Of a stretch of DNA of 47,714 bases, positions 16,519-25,239 are shown piece after piece. Positions within the stretch are counted from its first letter, which is position 1. Every line of letters starts with the position of its first letter. The notes under the pieces were generated by a model. The model had not been told where the DNA came from, did no database searches, and saw nothing but the letters and a program-made list of their open reading frames with translations. The translations under genes and the position numbers were made by a program. Origin of the DNA: a virus; IMG/VR virus record IMGVR_UViG_3300035438_001158, positions 1 through 47,714 of that record. One strand, 5' to 3'.

Positions 16519-17456
16519 AGTTTTAATCCTTGAACTTCTTCTACTGACATTTCCCCAACATCGTCGACAAGAGGCACAACGTGCCTCACATTAAACAGGC
16601 GACTTAGCCTATTACAATCTTTGCGACACTTGTCTCCAGCCTCATCTCGATCGAATACCGTAACCACATCCATCACTCCTGTCTTCTGGAGTAATAACTC
16701 TTGTGTATCAGACAACTTGCTGCCAAAGATTCCGACAACGTTTCTGATACCGGCCTGATGGAATCTGATCACGTCACCTTGGCCCTCTACTAGTATAAGC
16801 TTTCCGCTTTGACATATAGCCTGAAAAGCGAGCCAATATCCATATAGGTGCTCAGATTTCTTGAATCCCTTTTGATTCTTCCATTTGTGGGGGGCGTTGA
16901 TAAGGGTCCTACCCACACACCCAACCAAAAATTTCCCATTTACATCATAAACAGGAAATACGACCCTCTCATACATTTCCTTTGATGGGTCATTACATAC
17001 TCCTACGTCGAACTCGTCAAGGATTTGTTGAGAGAATCCTCTTTGTATATAAAAATCGGCAGGTCTAATAAGCTTCTGTCGTACCTCTTCTCTACTAGGT
17101 CCCATCTTCTTTACTGAGTCTCTCAACAGCAAATCATTGAAAGCATCAGAGATGTAGTCAATTCGCTCGATTCCGCAGAAAGTCGCAGCTAGATTGATCA
17201 CTTCAGTAAAAGAAATGTCAGCCTTGGTAGAGGCCAAACCTCTCAATAACCCGAGGATATCTCCGCCAAATTGTTTGTGGCATCCGGCAGTATTACAGAA
17301 CCACCTGCCACAATATTCAGAGGAAGTGTCATTGTTCACGTTGAAAGCTGTTGTGTTGTCCCCATTGTGGATGGGGCAATTACATACCAACAAATTGCCA
17401 GACCTATAAGGTTTGACCCCAAAGAAGTCGAGGATTTGGGGAATCTTAGCCTTCAT
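16515..17456 (-). CDS. DnaG-type DNA primase
   Basis: 313 residues from the ATG at 17456, which starts just before the helicase stop; a longer start, TTG at 17525, would overlap by 80 bases, and the shorter one places the zinc finger at the family-typical distance from the N-terminus. The zinc finger has C25, C27, H30, C54, C59 and H60 around the primase CHC2 region. The TOPRIM core follows: LILVEGQGDVIRF (catalytic Glu) and VVTVFDRDEAGD (DxD). It would synthesise RNA primers at the fork with the adjacent helicase. Confidence 0.9.
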   Translation of the reverse strand: MKAKIPQILDFFGVKPYRSGNLLVCNCPIHNGDNTTAFNVNNDTSSEYCGRWFCNTAGCHKQFGGDILGLLRGLASTKADISFTEVINLAATFCGIERIDYISDAFNDLLLRDSVKKMGPSREEVRQKLIRPADFYIQRGFSQQILDEFDVGVCNDPSKEMYERVVFPVYDVNGKFLVGCVGRTLINAPHKWKNQKGFKKSEHLYGYWLAFQAICQSGKLILVEGQGDVIRFHQAGIRNVVGIFGSKLSDTQELLLQKTGVMDVVTVFDRDEAGDKCRKDCNRLSRLFNVRHVVPLVDDVGEMSVEEVQGLKL

Positions 17457-19932
17457 CCCCGCTTTCAGGTTCTGGAGGTCTCTCTGGGAATTCTTTGCTT
17501 CTAGAAAGTCGTCTAACAGTGCCAATTTCTCTCATCCTTGCTAGTTCACCCTTCATTTCGAGACAGATATACCCATCGTCAGTCATTCCGGGGCCATGTC
17601 TTGAAAGTACTGGCACTAGTTTACGGTTGCCATTTCTGGGACCATCATCGGCAATTTCATCAATGGATTTTTCTTTTAGAATAGTAAACGATGTACACAA
17701 CCAGCCAATTCTATCAGACTGTGAGATAACATCTGCCGACTCTTTTTCGATTCCATCCCTATTTAACTGAACAAACGACAAACACGGCACGTCATGCTCT
17801 ACGCAGAAGTTGTGTAGCTTAGTTGCCTGAAAACCCATAGCTTGAAATTCTGCTACGTTCTGGGACAGGCCAGAAGAATCCATAAGCTTGAAATAGTCAT
17901 AGATTATCAAGCAGTCTTTGGTTCTGCCAGTTGGCTCGAACCCCACTTCCTTGAGGACCCACCTGCGAGCAATTGAAAGGATTTCGTCAAACCCTTTGCC
18001 AGAGACATTGATATAGAAATATGGAATAGATGCCAATTTATCTCTTGCTTCAACTATTGCGGCCCTCTTCATGGGATCTTTTTTGAAGTCCCCAGTCTTG
18101 ATCTCATTTATTGGAATACCACTAATGTTTGCCCATATTCTATTCCAATGGTCTTGCTCTGACATTTCAGTGTCTAGAACCAGTACAGGTAAGTTGAGCT
18201 TCCCGGAGACGTGTAATGCTACGTTGTCACAGAAGACCGATTTTCCACAATTATGAGTAACTATGTGATGATCCGTTAGGAACAAACCATCATCATTTGA
18301 AACCCTAATACATCTAGCATTATCTACAGCTACCTTCTCCACCCTTACAATTGATCTTTTTAGGTCTCCAATCTTCCTATTATTCGACAGATTGGCTTTT
18401 CTGCTAAGCTTAAACGGAACAATGTTATTAGGTAGTCGAACCTCACATCTAAAAGAGTCAAAAGATCTGCCAAGACAAGTAGTAACCTGAGCTTTGGGGG
18501 TCGCTATTCCTCCAAGTGATGTAACAATTTCACAGAGATCTTCAATCAATTGCTTAGAAGCAGAAGTAAAAGTATTTCTTGAGGTCTTTGACCTAGGATC
18601 TACAGTACAAGATCCATCAGTATCTAAGAGACCTCTTAGGATTTCTAGTCTAACTTCTTCTGAGTTGTACTTGTAGATGTCAGGAATGAATTTCGTGTAA
18701 CAATTATGCTTGAAAATTCCTATCTCTCGAAGTTTATCCTGAAAACCATTAATTCTATAAGATACACATTTCTTGCTAGGATCATTCTGATCTATCTTTA
18801 CTTCGTAACCAAGATCACTAAAGTAACCATTTACATAATCAATAATCTCCTGATCCATGCTGGTGTATGTGCATGTCTTTATCAATGATCCGTCGCCCAA
18901 TAGTACTCCAACGACATATGGATCTACTGGAACGCTTTGATGAGCGTATTTAATCGGGCTTGGTAGTCTCACATCCCACTTGTACTCTATCCCCTTGCTT
19001 GGGTCTCCAATGTAAAGATTTGCTGCTATATCCTTTGTGGATAATACACTACCACTTTTCTCGCTTATGCTTGTATACGGATATCTCTTGTAGACTTCCC
19101 ATAGATGATCTTCGCAGCAGTCTACAAAGCTTCCATCCCGAAAATGAACTCGGTAGATATCCTTGTCTTTAAAGTCGAAGACCTCTTCAACGATAGAATC
19201 TTCCATAAATGGGTGCGAGATCTTATCTCCAACCGACAGATTCTCTATCTTAACTGGCCCATTCTTTGTATAGACGAAAGACCCATATCGAAGGCTCTTA
19301 GTTCTAGCCCCGACCAAGTCAACGCACTTCCTTAGGAACCCGCCACCTATAGCCACATCATAGGATGGAAAACCGCTTGGTACTCCAACCTGTTTTGGCT
19401 CGTCTGACACCAGATACTCGAAGTAGTCCATACCTCCTTCACCGAGAAGTTTCGGCTTATTATCATCCTTCTTCATGTAGGAGATGGAGGCGTTCTGAAT
19501 TGGGGCCTCAGCCATGGCAACGATATCAGATAGAGACTCTTCTCCAGATACCTCATTGAGGCCCTTATAGGCCTCCTTTATGGTATCCTGAAGATGCCGG
19601 GCAAACTGTAGTCTGCGAATCTTCTTAGCATGTCCGGAAATTCCGGACAACTGGATAGGGGTAGACAGAACCCCATGGAAATGCTTCAGTACATCAGGCT
19701 TGTTGACATAGTCCCCAAGTGATAGATCTGTCGCCGCCGAAAGTAGCGATACAAAGTCTATTTTGTCAACTTTATTGATGGTGTGTTTTATACATTTGTA
19801 CATCACCTTATTAAAGTCTACAGTGAAAGTCCCATCTTCTAGGAAAGCCTCAACATCTAGATAGCAATCAATCCCATATGAGCAAATACCAGCAAGAACA
19901 GCTCGTTCACTAGCGACATTACTCAACTCCAT
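17446..19932 (-). CDS. dnaB: Replicative DnaB-type helicase interrupted by an in-frame intein
   Basis: 828 codons: an extein of 479 residues plus an intein of 349. The N-terminus is a DnaB-like domain; the RecA-fold core begins GVPSGFPSYDVAIGGGFLRKCVDLVGARTK. The Walker A motif reads GARTK-[intein]-CGKSVF, aligning with the xRPSxGKT of DnaB. Downstream are DTEMSEQDHWNRIW, LIIYDYFKLMD (Walker B) and QLNRDGIEK. Splicing is needed to rebuild the P-loop, so helicase activity depends on the intein. The C-terminus overlaps the primase gene, consistent with a coupled primase-helicase unit. Confidence 0.92.
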   Translation of the reverse strand: MELSNVASERAVLAGICSYGIDCYLDVEAFLEDGTFTVDFNKVMYKCIKHTINKVDKIDFVSLLSAATDLSLGDYVNKPDVLKHFHGVLSTPIQLSGISGHAKKIRRLQFARHLQDTIKEAYKGLNEVSGEESLSDIVAMAEAPIQNASISYMKKDDNKPKLLGEGGMDYFEYLVSDEPKQVGVPSGFPSYDVAIGGGFLRKCVDLVGARTKSLRYGSFVYTKNGPVKIENLSVGDKISHPFMEDSIVEEVFDFKDKDIYRVHFRDGSFVDCCEDHLWEVYKRYPYTSISEKSGSVLSTKDIAANLYIGDPSKGIEYKWDVRLPSPIKYAHQSVPVDPYVVGVLLGDGSLIKTCTYTSMDQEIIDYVNGYFSDLGYEVKIDQNDPSKKCVSYRINGFQDKLREIGIFKHNCYTKFIPDIYKYNSEEVRLEILRGLLDTDGSCTVDPRSKTSRNTFTSASKQLIEDLCEIVTSLGGIATPKAQVTTCLGRSFDSFRCEVRLPNNIVPFKLSRKANLSNNRKIGDLKRSIVRVEKVAVDNARCIRVSNDDGLFLTDHHIVTHNCGKSVFCDNVALHVSGKLNLPVLVLDTEMSEQDHWNRIWANISGIPINEIKTGDFKKDPMKRAAIVEARDKLASIPYFYINVSGKGFDEILSIARRWVLKEVGFEPTGRTKDCLIIYDYFKLMDSSGLSQNVAEFQAMGFQATKLHNFCVEHDVPCLSFVQLNRDGIEKESADVISQSDRIGWLCTSFTILKEKSIDEIADDGPRNGNRKLVPVLSRHGPGMTDDGYICLEMKGELARMREIGTVRRLSRSKEFPERPPEPESGDEG
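18250..19296 (-). mobile_element. LAGLIDADG-containing intein in the DnaB P-loop
   Basis: Residues 213-561 of the helicase ORF. Block A starts with Ser1 (SLRYGSFVYTKNG), block B is DCCEDHLWEV, the two LAGLIDADG helices are VVGVLLGDGSL (about 341-350) and LRGLLDTDGSC, and block G ends HHIVTHN followed by C+1 of the extein. All splicing residues and both endonuclease motifs (each ending in an Asp) appear intact, so it should both splice and home. The N-terminal nucleophile is Ser, not the more common Cys. Junction codons: ATT (complement AAT) at 18250-18252 encode the terminal Asn. Confidence 0.93.
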
Positions 19933-20401
19933 CTTTTTTGCCCTTAATCAAACATCTGTCACACTTGTAAACTTCTGCGTCTCTTTTGAAGAGAGGATGC
20001 ATATCTTCGGTCTTTTTGCAGACAATACAGGCCATGCTGACGGTCTGGAACGGCTTTCGCGTTCTCGGCGAGGGGGTCACATTATCATTGATCAGATCGG
20101 CCCCAGCTTCCTCTACTCTTTCCCCAGTGTCAACAAACTCGATCTTGGTATTTGCCGCCTTTTTCTTTTTACTGGCTCGCTTCGTTTTTGGCGGCTCTGG
20201 AGCCTTCTGAGCCTTGGTCGGAGTTTGCGATGCCACAGTCCGCCTCATAGAGAAGTCTGACTCAGCGAGTCTCCCAGAGGCCTTGACGGGCATAGTCCCC
20301 TCAACCACTGGGGACTCAAAAGTCCCTGCCAACATTCGGTAGAATTCTACCACCTTCGACCAGTCCTTTTCATCTATAGCTGTCTTTAGATTATTTATCA
20401 T
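19919..20401 (-). CDS. Hypothetical protein with C-terminal Zn-finger-like CxxC pairs
   Basis: 160 residues from the ATG at 20401, which overlaps the previous stop by 11 bases; a TTG six codons upstream is possible. The middle is a Lys/Pro/Thr-rich disordered stretch. The C-terminus has CIVCKKTEDMHPLF and YKCDRCLIKGK, two CxxC pairs that could bind zinc. It ends just inside the helicase start. A helicase-loader or adaptor role is possible from position only. Confidence 0.65.
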   Translation of the reverse strand: MINNLKTAIDEKDWSKVVEFYRMLAGTFESPVVEGTMPVKASGRLAESDFSMRRTVASQTPTKAQKAPEPPKTKRASKKKKAANTKIEFVDTGERVEEAGADLINDNVTPSPRTRKPFQTVSMACIVCKKTEDMHPLFKRDAEVYKCDRCLIKGKKDGVE

Positions 20402-20879
20402 ACGATTTCTTTTTCCCAAAATCTTGAAGGATATCTGCCATCTTTTTTACTGATTCGAGCTTGTTGTCTGATTGAGCAATCGCCCCAGACAAATATATTC
20501 GCATTTTCTCGACTTTTACTGCAAATGTATCTTCCTGAATGATCGCATGTCTCTTTACTTCATACTTCATGTATTCAGAGTGAGCATTCCAGTGTCTGGC
20601 CACAATATTATGGAGTATCTCTTCACACCATAGCTTTTTAGCTATACACTTATCTAGCTCTTTCCTGAGGAAGATACAATAGGAGTGAAGCTTGAATGAG
20701 TATGAGTAGGCATCATCGGAGCTAATAGTGGCCAGATCCTCATATGGCATATCTATGATTATCTGAACGACAGGGTCAAATTTACAATCCGGAGTCATAA
20801 ACTCTAGACAGTATCTATCCACAAATGATGTTAGTTCTTTTAATCCTGTGATATCGCTGAAGCGATCAAGCTCTTCCAT
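20391..20879 (-). CDS. Helical hypothetical protein (possible replication accessory)
   Basis: 162 residues, predominantly helical with charged heptad-like stretches (VKRHAIIQEDTFAVKVEKM) and no catalytic motif. It lies between the Vsr-like nuclease gene and the Zn-finger protein within the replication operon. Not recognised. Confidence 0.6.
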   Translation of the reverse strand: MEELDRFSDITGLKELTSFVDRYCLEFMTPDCKFDPVVQIIIDMPYEDLATISSDDAYSYSFKLHSYCIFLRKELDKCIAKKLWCEEILHNIVARHWNAHSEYMKYEVKRHAIIQEDTFAVKVEKMRIYLSGAIAQSDNKLESVKKMADILQDFGKKKSYDK

Positions 20880-21235
20880 TTTTCCTCCTCGTCGTATGGC
20901 AGTTCAACAAGAGTAATCTCATTAAGTTCACACCATTCCCTTTTGTCTTTATCTCTTTTGCGGGACATCAGGAAGTCGCCCTTTGTCTTGTGAAAGAATG
21001 GGACGAATTCATAGTGCTGCCGACCATGTACTTCTATGGCTATCGAGATAGATGGAAGGAATATGTCTAGGTAGAGCCCACAACCCGGCAGTGTGACTTC
21101 TTCGAAGACAACAACTCCGGGAAGAATCTCCAGTAAAAGAGAAAGGGCTTTTTGGTGAGGGGCTGACTTGGCCCTAGTCTTCCGTTTGGTGGATTGCAGG
21201 ATGAGCTTATGCTGCCTCCCATCCAACCCTATCAC
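20840..21235 (-). CDS. Vsr-like/DUF559-type endonuclease adjacent to RecA
   Basis: 131 residues from a GTG start that makes a GTGA overlap with the RecA stop. The core, YLDIFLPSISIAIEVHGRQHYE, has the PD-(D/E)XK pattern of Vsr/DUF559 proteins, followed by a basic KRDKDKREWCELNEITLVELP. It is small and has no HTH or NUMOD region, unlike the homing enzyme at 8291. The position beside RecA suggests a recombination or repair nuclease. Confidence 0.75.
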   Translation of the reverse strand: MIGLDGRQHKLILQSTKRKTRAKSAPHQKALSLLLEILPGVVVFEEVTLPGCGLYLDIFLPSISIAIEVHGRQHYEFVPFFHKTKGDFLMSRKRDKDKREWCELNEITLVELPYDEEEKWKSLIASAISQD

Positions 21236-22278
21236 GATGCGAGCAATGATGCAAGCTCCTTCTTTAGGAACTCACTAGCCAAGGGGGTAGAAGAGATGAA
21301 GTCATAGACCTTCTGCTGCCCTTGGAACTTCTGCTCAGCTACTGAAGCCAAGTCTGAATGCTCGGCTAGGTATGGAAGGGTGAACCAAGCTCCCGCCTTT
21401 TCAATAAGGCCAAATGATTCGCCCAACTCAATGAACTCTTTAGTACAGTCAATTCCGTGGCCAAATCTTAGGTATGAAGTCACAGTATTTCCACTGGCAC
21501 CCATTGCCGAACAACTAATATCACAAGTAGTCTTTTGGCCTATCTTTTTACCGTTTTCTTCCCATGGCTCTACATGAGTAAAATCAAGTCTATTGTCGGC
21601 CTGATATTGGACCATAACTCCACAGTCGGCCACTTTATGCTTACCATAACCACTCGTATTGGTGATATAGTGAGTGATAAGGACCATCAGAATGTCATTC
21701 CTGACGACAACTTGGGCATTCTGCTTGACCCAATGAGATAGCATCTTAGGTAACTGTGCTCTTAGTTTTGAAGACACTTCTGCGTCCATCTCATCTCTTG
21801 GGAGTAGAGATGAAGTAGAATCAATTACACATACTGACCCCCTATTTTTAGGAAGGCGAATCATAGCATTAACCGTATTGAGCATGTCTTCGGCAGAAAG
21901 ATCTTCTTCTTTACCGCTAATAACCTCAATTTCTTTCTTGTCTAGATTGTGAATCCCGGCTAAGTTATACTGCTTGATACGACTTTCTGCGTCTGCATAA
22001 ATTCCTCTACGGCCCTGTGCTTGAGCATTCGCGATAAGCTGGAGACATAGGCTGGACTTGCCGCATTTTGGGACACCAGAGATTACTGTCCAACTTCCTT
22101 CAAGAATGCCCCCATTAAGACCTAGGTCATATGCTGGGCTGATGCTAACACATCTCTTATTAGATTTTTCATCAAAGATGTCAGTACCACTACGGATAAT
22201 ATCTCCATATTTCTTCTTGATAGCAGCCATACCAACATCGCCAGAATCGACTTCTTCACTCTTTGCTTTTTTCGCCAT
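21232..22278 (-). CDS. RecA/UvsX-like recombinase
   Basis: 348 residues. Walker A GVPKCGKSS at about residues 65-73, Walker B VCVIDSTSSLL, and a following DEMDAEVSSKLRAQLPKML helix match RecA-type strand-exchange proteins. The longer C-terminal part ends in a Leu/Lys-rich helix as in phage UvsX. The ATG overlaps the previous stop as TAATG, and the nuclease gene is coupled downstream. Confidence 0.92.
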   Translation of the reverse strand: MAKKAKSEEVDSGDVGMAAIKKKYGDIIRSGTDIFDEKSNKRCVSISPAYDLGLNGGILEGSWTVISGVPKCGKSSLCLQLIANAQAQGRRGIYADAESRIKQYNLAGIHNLDKKEIEVISGKEEDLSAEDMLNTVNAMIRLPKNRGSVCVIDSTSSLLPRDEMDAEVSSKLRAQLPKMLSHWVKQNAQVVVRNDILMVLITHYITNTSGYGKHKVADCGVMVQYQADNRLDFTHVEPWEENGKKIGQKTTCDISCSAMGASGNTVTSYLRFGHGIDCTKEFIELGESFGLIEKAGAWFTLPYLAEHSDLASVAEQKFQGQQKVYDFISSTPLASEFLKKELASLLAS

Positions 22279-22688
22279 TATAATTCACTCAACCTATTTA
22301 CTTTGCCAAACGGTTTCTGAGGAGCTTGTACTGCTTTTTCCTCAGTTTTTGTCACTATCTTATTGATATCCCCCATCTCTTTCTGATACTGCTCAGCGAG
22401 AGAGACCAAGGCTGGATTAGTGATTGAACAAGCCTTGGTCTTATTGAAGGCCTTTATAATACAAGAAGAGCACATTCGCTCCAATAGCCTATTTATTCCA
22501 ATGATCTCCTTAAGGTAGGTCCCTTTGTATTTAGGGTTATTCCAGAAAGATTGGGGCAGAGCCTCTTTATTGAACTCTGCCCGTCTCTTGAAGATCATCT
22601 CAGCTATGAAGTTATCGACTGTGACACACCCCTCTTTGTACATCGACTGAAAGGGCCTAAGATCACTCTGGTCGTATCTTTTGGACAT
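22278..22688 (-). CDS. Hypothetical protein coupled to RecA
   Basis: 136 residues overlapping the downstream RecA start by one base. No known motif; two Cys in CSSCII may pair or bind metal. Arg/Lys-rich with an LAEQYQKEMGDINKIV helix. Probably a RecA-operon accessory; function unknown. Confidence 0.65.
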   Translation of the reverse strand: MSKRYDQSDLRPFQSMYKEGCVTVDNFIAEMIFKRRAEFNKEALPQSFWNNPKYKGTYLKEIIGINRLLERMCSSCIIKAFNKTKACSITNPALVSLAEQYQKEMGDINKIVTKTEEKAVQAPQKPFGKVNRLSEL

Positions 22689-23037
22689 GTTGTGCCAATC
22701 TAGGAGACATTCTGTTGCGGGTAGCGTCAGACTGCTCAGAAGCGGCCTGCGTCATCACGACCACACCCTTTTTCTTGTTCTTCATCATCAGGTCATCAAC
22801 TTTGATCTGTTGAATGCCTCGATCTGGCGGCTTGTTGGCTTCAGCTTCTTTTGCTGCGGCTTCTTTCTTAGCATCTCTCTTGTCCAGAGACAGAAGAAAT
22901 GCCCTAACCAGCTTGATTGTACATCCTACATCTATTGAGAGAGCCTTAGGGTCTCTAGACCTATGATGGGCAATATAGAACTTTTGAATCTTATTCAGCC
23001 CTTCGGTACTCGCGTGCTGCTTTTTCATAATCGCCAT
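22663..23037 (-). CDS. HTH-like hypothetical protein
   Basis: 124 residues. The N-terminal LNKIQKFYIAHHRSRDPKALSIDVGCTIKLVRAFLLS looks like a helix-turn-helix module, followed by a Lys/Ala-rich linker and KKGVVVMTQAASEQSDATR, a tail seen, from memory, in phage proteins of this size. A DNA-binding role is plausible. The start at M1 has GGAG very close to the ATG, so M4 (23028) is an alternative. Confidence 0.6.
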   Translation of the reverse strand: MAIMKKQHASTEGLNKIQKFYIAHHRSRDPKALSIDVGCTIKLVRAFLLSLDKRDAKKEAAAKEAEANKPPDRGIQQIKVDDLMMKNKKKGVVVMTQAASEQSDATRNRMSPRLAQHVQKIRPE

Positions 23038-23320
23038 AATCTCCAGATTTCAATGCTAGTAGAAACTTGTCAAAACATGCCTTGGTGATTTTTCTGTATT
23101 GCCCATCTTTTGGGAACTTTATAGAAGTTGGGTCGTAGATACTACCAAGATGCATGAGTGCATGATAGATGGCCTTGTCTCCACGGGTAGTCATCGTGAT
23201 GATAGCCTTGCCGGGGTCACACTCTTTTCCTGCCTGACCATAAAAGGTGACGCGGACTTCCTCCTTGGTGATATCCGACATATCATTTACAAACGCTACT
23301 TCTCTTTTGTCTTCTGACAT
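22991..23320 (-). CDS. Hypothetical protein
   Basis: 109 residues, no recognised motif, acidic N-terminus and a C-terminal helix (KSGDYGDYEKAAREYRRAE). Overlaps the HTH-like gene by 47 bases. Its start shares a base with the stop of the FmdB-like gene. Confidence 0.6.
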   Translation of the reverse strand: MSEDKREVAFVNDMSDITKEEVRVTFYGQAGKECDPGKAIITMTTRGDKAIYHALMHLGSIYDPTSIKFPKDGQYRKITKACFDKFLLALKSGDYGDYEKAAREYRRAE

Positions 23321-23643
23321 TACTTTCCCTCAATAAATTTTTTCTTTTGTTTATCGGACATTCTGTTGATCTCGTTGATTTCTCTGGCTTTCGCCTTGCG
23401 GCGAAGCACCTTGTCTGATTCCTCTGTCTGCATCTTAGATCCAGCCATCTTGGTGTTCTTCTCGGCCAACTGACCAAGTGTTCTGACCTCTTTCATCTGC
23501 CCCATAACCGGAAAGATCAACCTCTCCAAAGATGGTTTCTTGCAGGCTGGACACTTCTTTTTTACTGGGTCTTTGATTCCTTGGACAACTTCAAAGCGAT
23601 GCCCACATTCTTCGAATGAGCAACCATATTCATAGATAGGCAT
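23320..23643 (-). CDS. FmdB-family zinc-ribbon protein
   Basis: 107 residues. The start MPIYEYGCSFEECGHRFEVVQ and KKCPACKKPSLERL form the two Cys pairs of the FmdB/CxxC_CXXC_SSSS family, usually an N-terminal zinc ribbon. The following basic helix (KAREINEINRMSDKQKKK) is longer than in minimal members. The function of FmdB in phages is not established; a regulatory role is often suggested. Confidence 0.85.
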   Translation of the reverse strand: MPIYEYGCSFEECGHRFEVVQGIKDPVKKKCPACKKPSLERLIFPVMGQMKEVRTLGQLAEKNTKMAGSKMQTEESDKVLRRKAKAREINEINRMSDKQKKKFIEGK

Positions 23644-23915
23644 TATGTCACCAGATAATAAAGTAAAGTTGCCTGAACGAGAGTTATTGTGTATATGATG
23701 GCTCTAGATGATTTTGTATCTTTTATCGCTAACCATTCCAAGATCTCAATAGCTACGAGTAGACCAAAGATCTTGAATACAACTAGTTTTGATACATCGT
23801 TCGATCTATGTAACACTTGTTTTGACACAGACCCATCTATGTTGGAGGTAAAATAAGCGACCTCGTGGCCGCTTATCAGCATCCGAGCTATGGTGTTCCT
23901 CTCAAAAACGTGCAA
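23643..23915 (-). CDS. Small membrane protein
   Basis: 90 residues with two hydrophobic stretches (VVFKIFGLLVAIEILEWLAI and AIIYTITLVQATLLYYLV), typical of a two-pass inner-membrane protein. No recognised family. The gene ends one base into the start of the FmdB-like gene. A role in membrane association of the replication module, or a holin-like function, cannot be told apart. Confidence 0.6.
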   Translation of the reverse strand: MHVFERNTIARMLISGHEVAYFTSNIDGSVSKQVLHRSNDVSKLVVFKIFGLLVAIEILEWLAIKDTKSSRAIIYTITLVQATLLYYLVT

Positions 23916-23986
23916 TGAGTCTGAGTACTTGATGGTACAATAAATATCATAGATGCAAACAAGAGATATAAAGAATATGAGTCTTT

Positions 23987-24199
23987 TTAAAGTTGATATT
24001 GTACTTTCTCCACCAACTCAAACCCAACAATCTTGCAATCCTCTGCTTTGACTTGTAGATTTTTGTCTAGAATCTTTTTGTTGGCCCAAGATAGATATTG
24101 TTTCAGAGCTATCTTCGCATTCTTAAGAGATACATAGATATTGTCTCTATTGCCCCTAGTAGTTATCTGCTCGGTGCCTCTGAACAAGCGGAATACCAT
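23987..24199 (-). CDS. Small hypothetical protein
   Basis: 70 residues, basic, with no recognised motif. It follows PhoH by 10 bases and belongs to the same transcription unit. It ends 71 bases before the membrane-protein gene, where I see no further feature. Confidence 0.55.
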   Translation of the reverse strand: MVFRLFRGTEQITTRGNRDNIYVSLKNAKIALKQYLSWANKKILDKNLQVKAEDCKIVGFELVEKVQYQL

Positions 24200-24209
24200 G
24201 TCTTTGCTC

Positions 24210-24926
24210 CTAGTATGAGCCCAAACCCCTATAATCTAGCTGCTCTAGAATCTGGCCGATTAGGGGATGTCGTAAGATATCAGACGAATCTAGAGATACC
24301 ATACCGCACAGATCTGGCCTATTTATTAGCTTTCTCTTTAGGTATGACAGTCCATCTTCTTCTCCTCTTAGGTCTTTTTGATCTGTGTCACCCTCAAAAA
24401 CCATCTTACAGTTTTCGCCGATTCTGGTGATCGCCATAACAGCCTGCGGAACAGTCATGTTCTGAGCTTCGGTGATCAGAACGTAGCAGTTCTTGTAGGT
24501 GAACCCTCTCATCAGTTCTATCGCTTGTAAGCAGATAGTCTCTTGCTCAATGAGTTTTTCAAGCTCTGTCTTCGATCCCACAAGCTCTTCAAGATTGGCC
24601 AAGATAGGAGCAAACCAAGGTCTCAGTTTATCAATCAAACTTCCCTTGATCCATGGAAAGTCCTTTGTAGAGGTAGAGATCATTGGCCTAGTAACATAAA
24701 CCCTACTAAAGGATTTATTAGGATCAATCAGGCTAGAGATAGCAGTAGAAAGAGCCACCAATGATTTTCCACTGCCTGACGGACCTGAACAAATAGTTAC
24801 GTCATTTTCCTTAATGGAAGATACATAATCTCTTTGGTTGATAGTCTTAGGCTTGATAAGATTATACCTAGGAGAGTATCCTCCGCTTGGTGGAGTACGC
24901 TCTGTTTTTGCTCTTTGTCTAGTCAT
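24210..24926 (-). CDS. phoH: PhoH-like P-loop ATPase
   Basis: 238 residues. Walker A SGPSGSGKSLVALST at about residues 47-61 and the PhoH-characteristic YVTRPMI follow. The Walker B segment reads YVLITEAQNMT, with Thr where family members usually have Asp before the Glu; the catalytic Glu is kept. FEGDTDQKDLRG follows. PhoH genes are common in phages; an RNA helicase/ATPase role is proposed in bacteria but the phage function is uncertain. Confidence 0.88.
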   Translation of the reverse strand: MTRQRAKTERTPPSGGYSPRYNLIKPKTINQRDYVSSIKENDVTICSGPSGSGKSLVALSTAISSLIDPNKSFSRVYVTRPMISTSTKDFPWIKGSLIDKLRPWFAPILANLEELVGSKTELEKLIEQETICLQAIELMRGFTYKNCYVLITEAQNMTVPQAVMAITRIGENCKMVFEGDTDQKDLRGEEDGLSYLKRKLINRPDLCGMVSLDSSDILRHPLIGQILEQLDYRGLGSY

Positions 24927-25239
24927 GGTTCTCTTCTAGTACTTCTTTGTACTGCTTGGCCATAGCTTCGCCATCTGGCGTCATTCTGTAAGTGATACCC
25001 TCTTCACCATACTCTGGTTCAAGGAAGCCGTCCTTAACCAGATTCTCCTTGATGTGATCAGCAATGAGGATTGTAATCTCCTCATAAACACGGTCAAATG
25101 GCGTGTCTACTCCCAACTTCTCCATGCAGTATAGAGTGATTAGTTCGCCACTTAGTCCATCCATGTGATAGTCTACACTGGCTTGGTTATCAAGCAATAT
25201 AGACAGTAGTTGTTCGTCATTGATATGGTCAGTCAACAT
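24919..25239 (-). CDS. Hypothetical winged-helix-like protein
   Basis: 106 residues. The alternating short helices and a YRMTPDGEAMAKQYKE tail recall winged-helix domains (the TPxG-x-A wing), as in a small regulator, but no DNA-recognition helix is certain. It follows directly after the RNR small-subunit gene and overlaps PhoH by 8 bases. Confidence 0.55.
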   Translation of the reverse strand: MLTDHINDEQLLSILLDNQASVDYHMDGLSGELITLYCMEKLGVDTPFDRVYEEITILIADHIKENLVKDGFLEPEYGEEGITYRMTPDGEAMAKQYKEVLEENHD

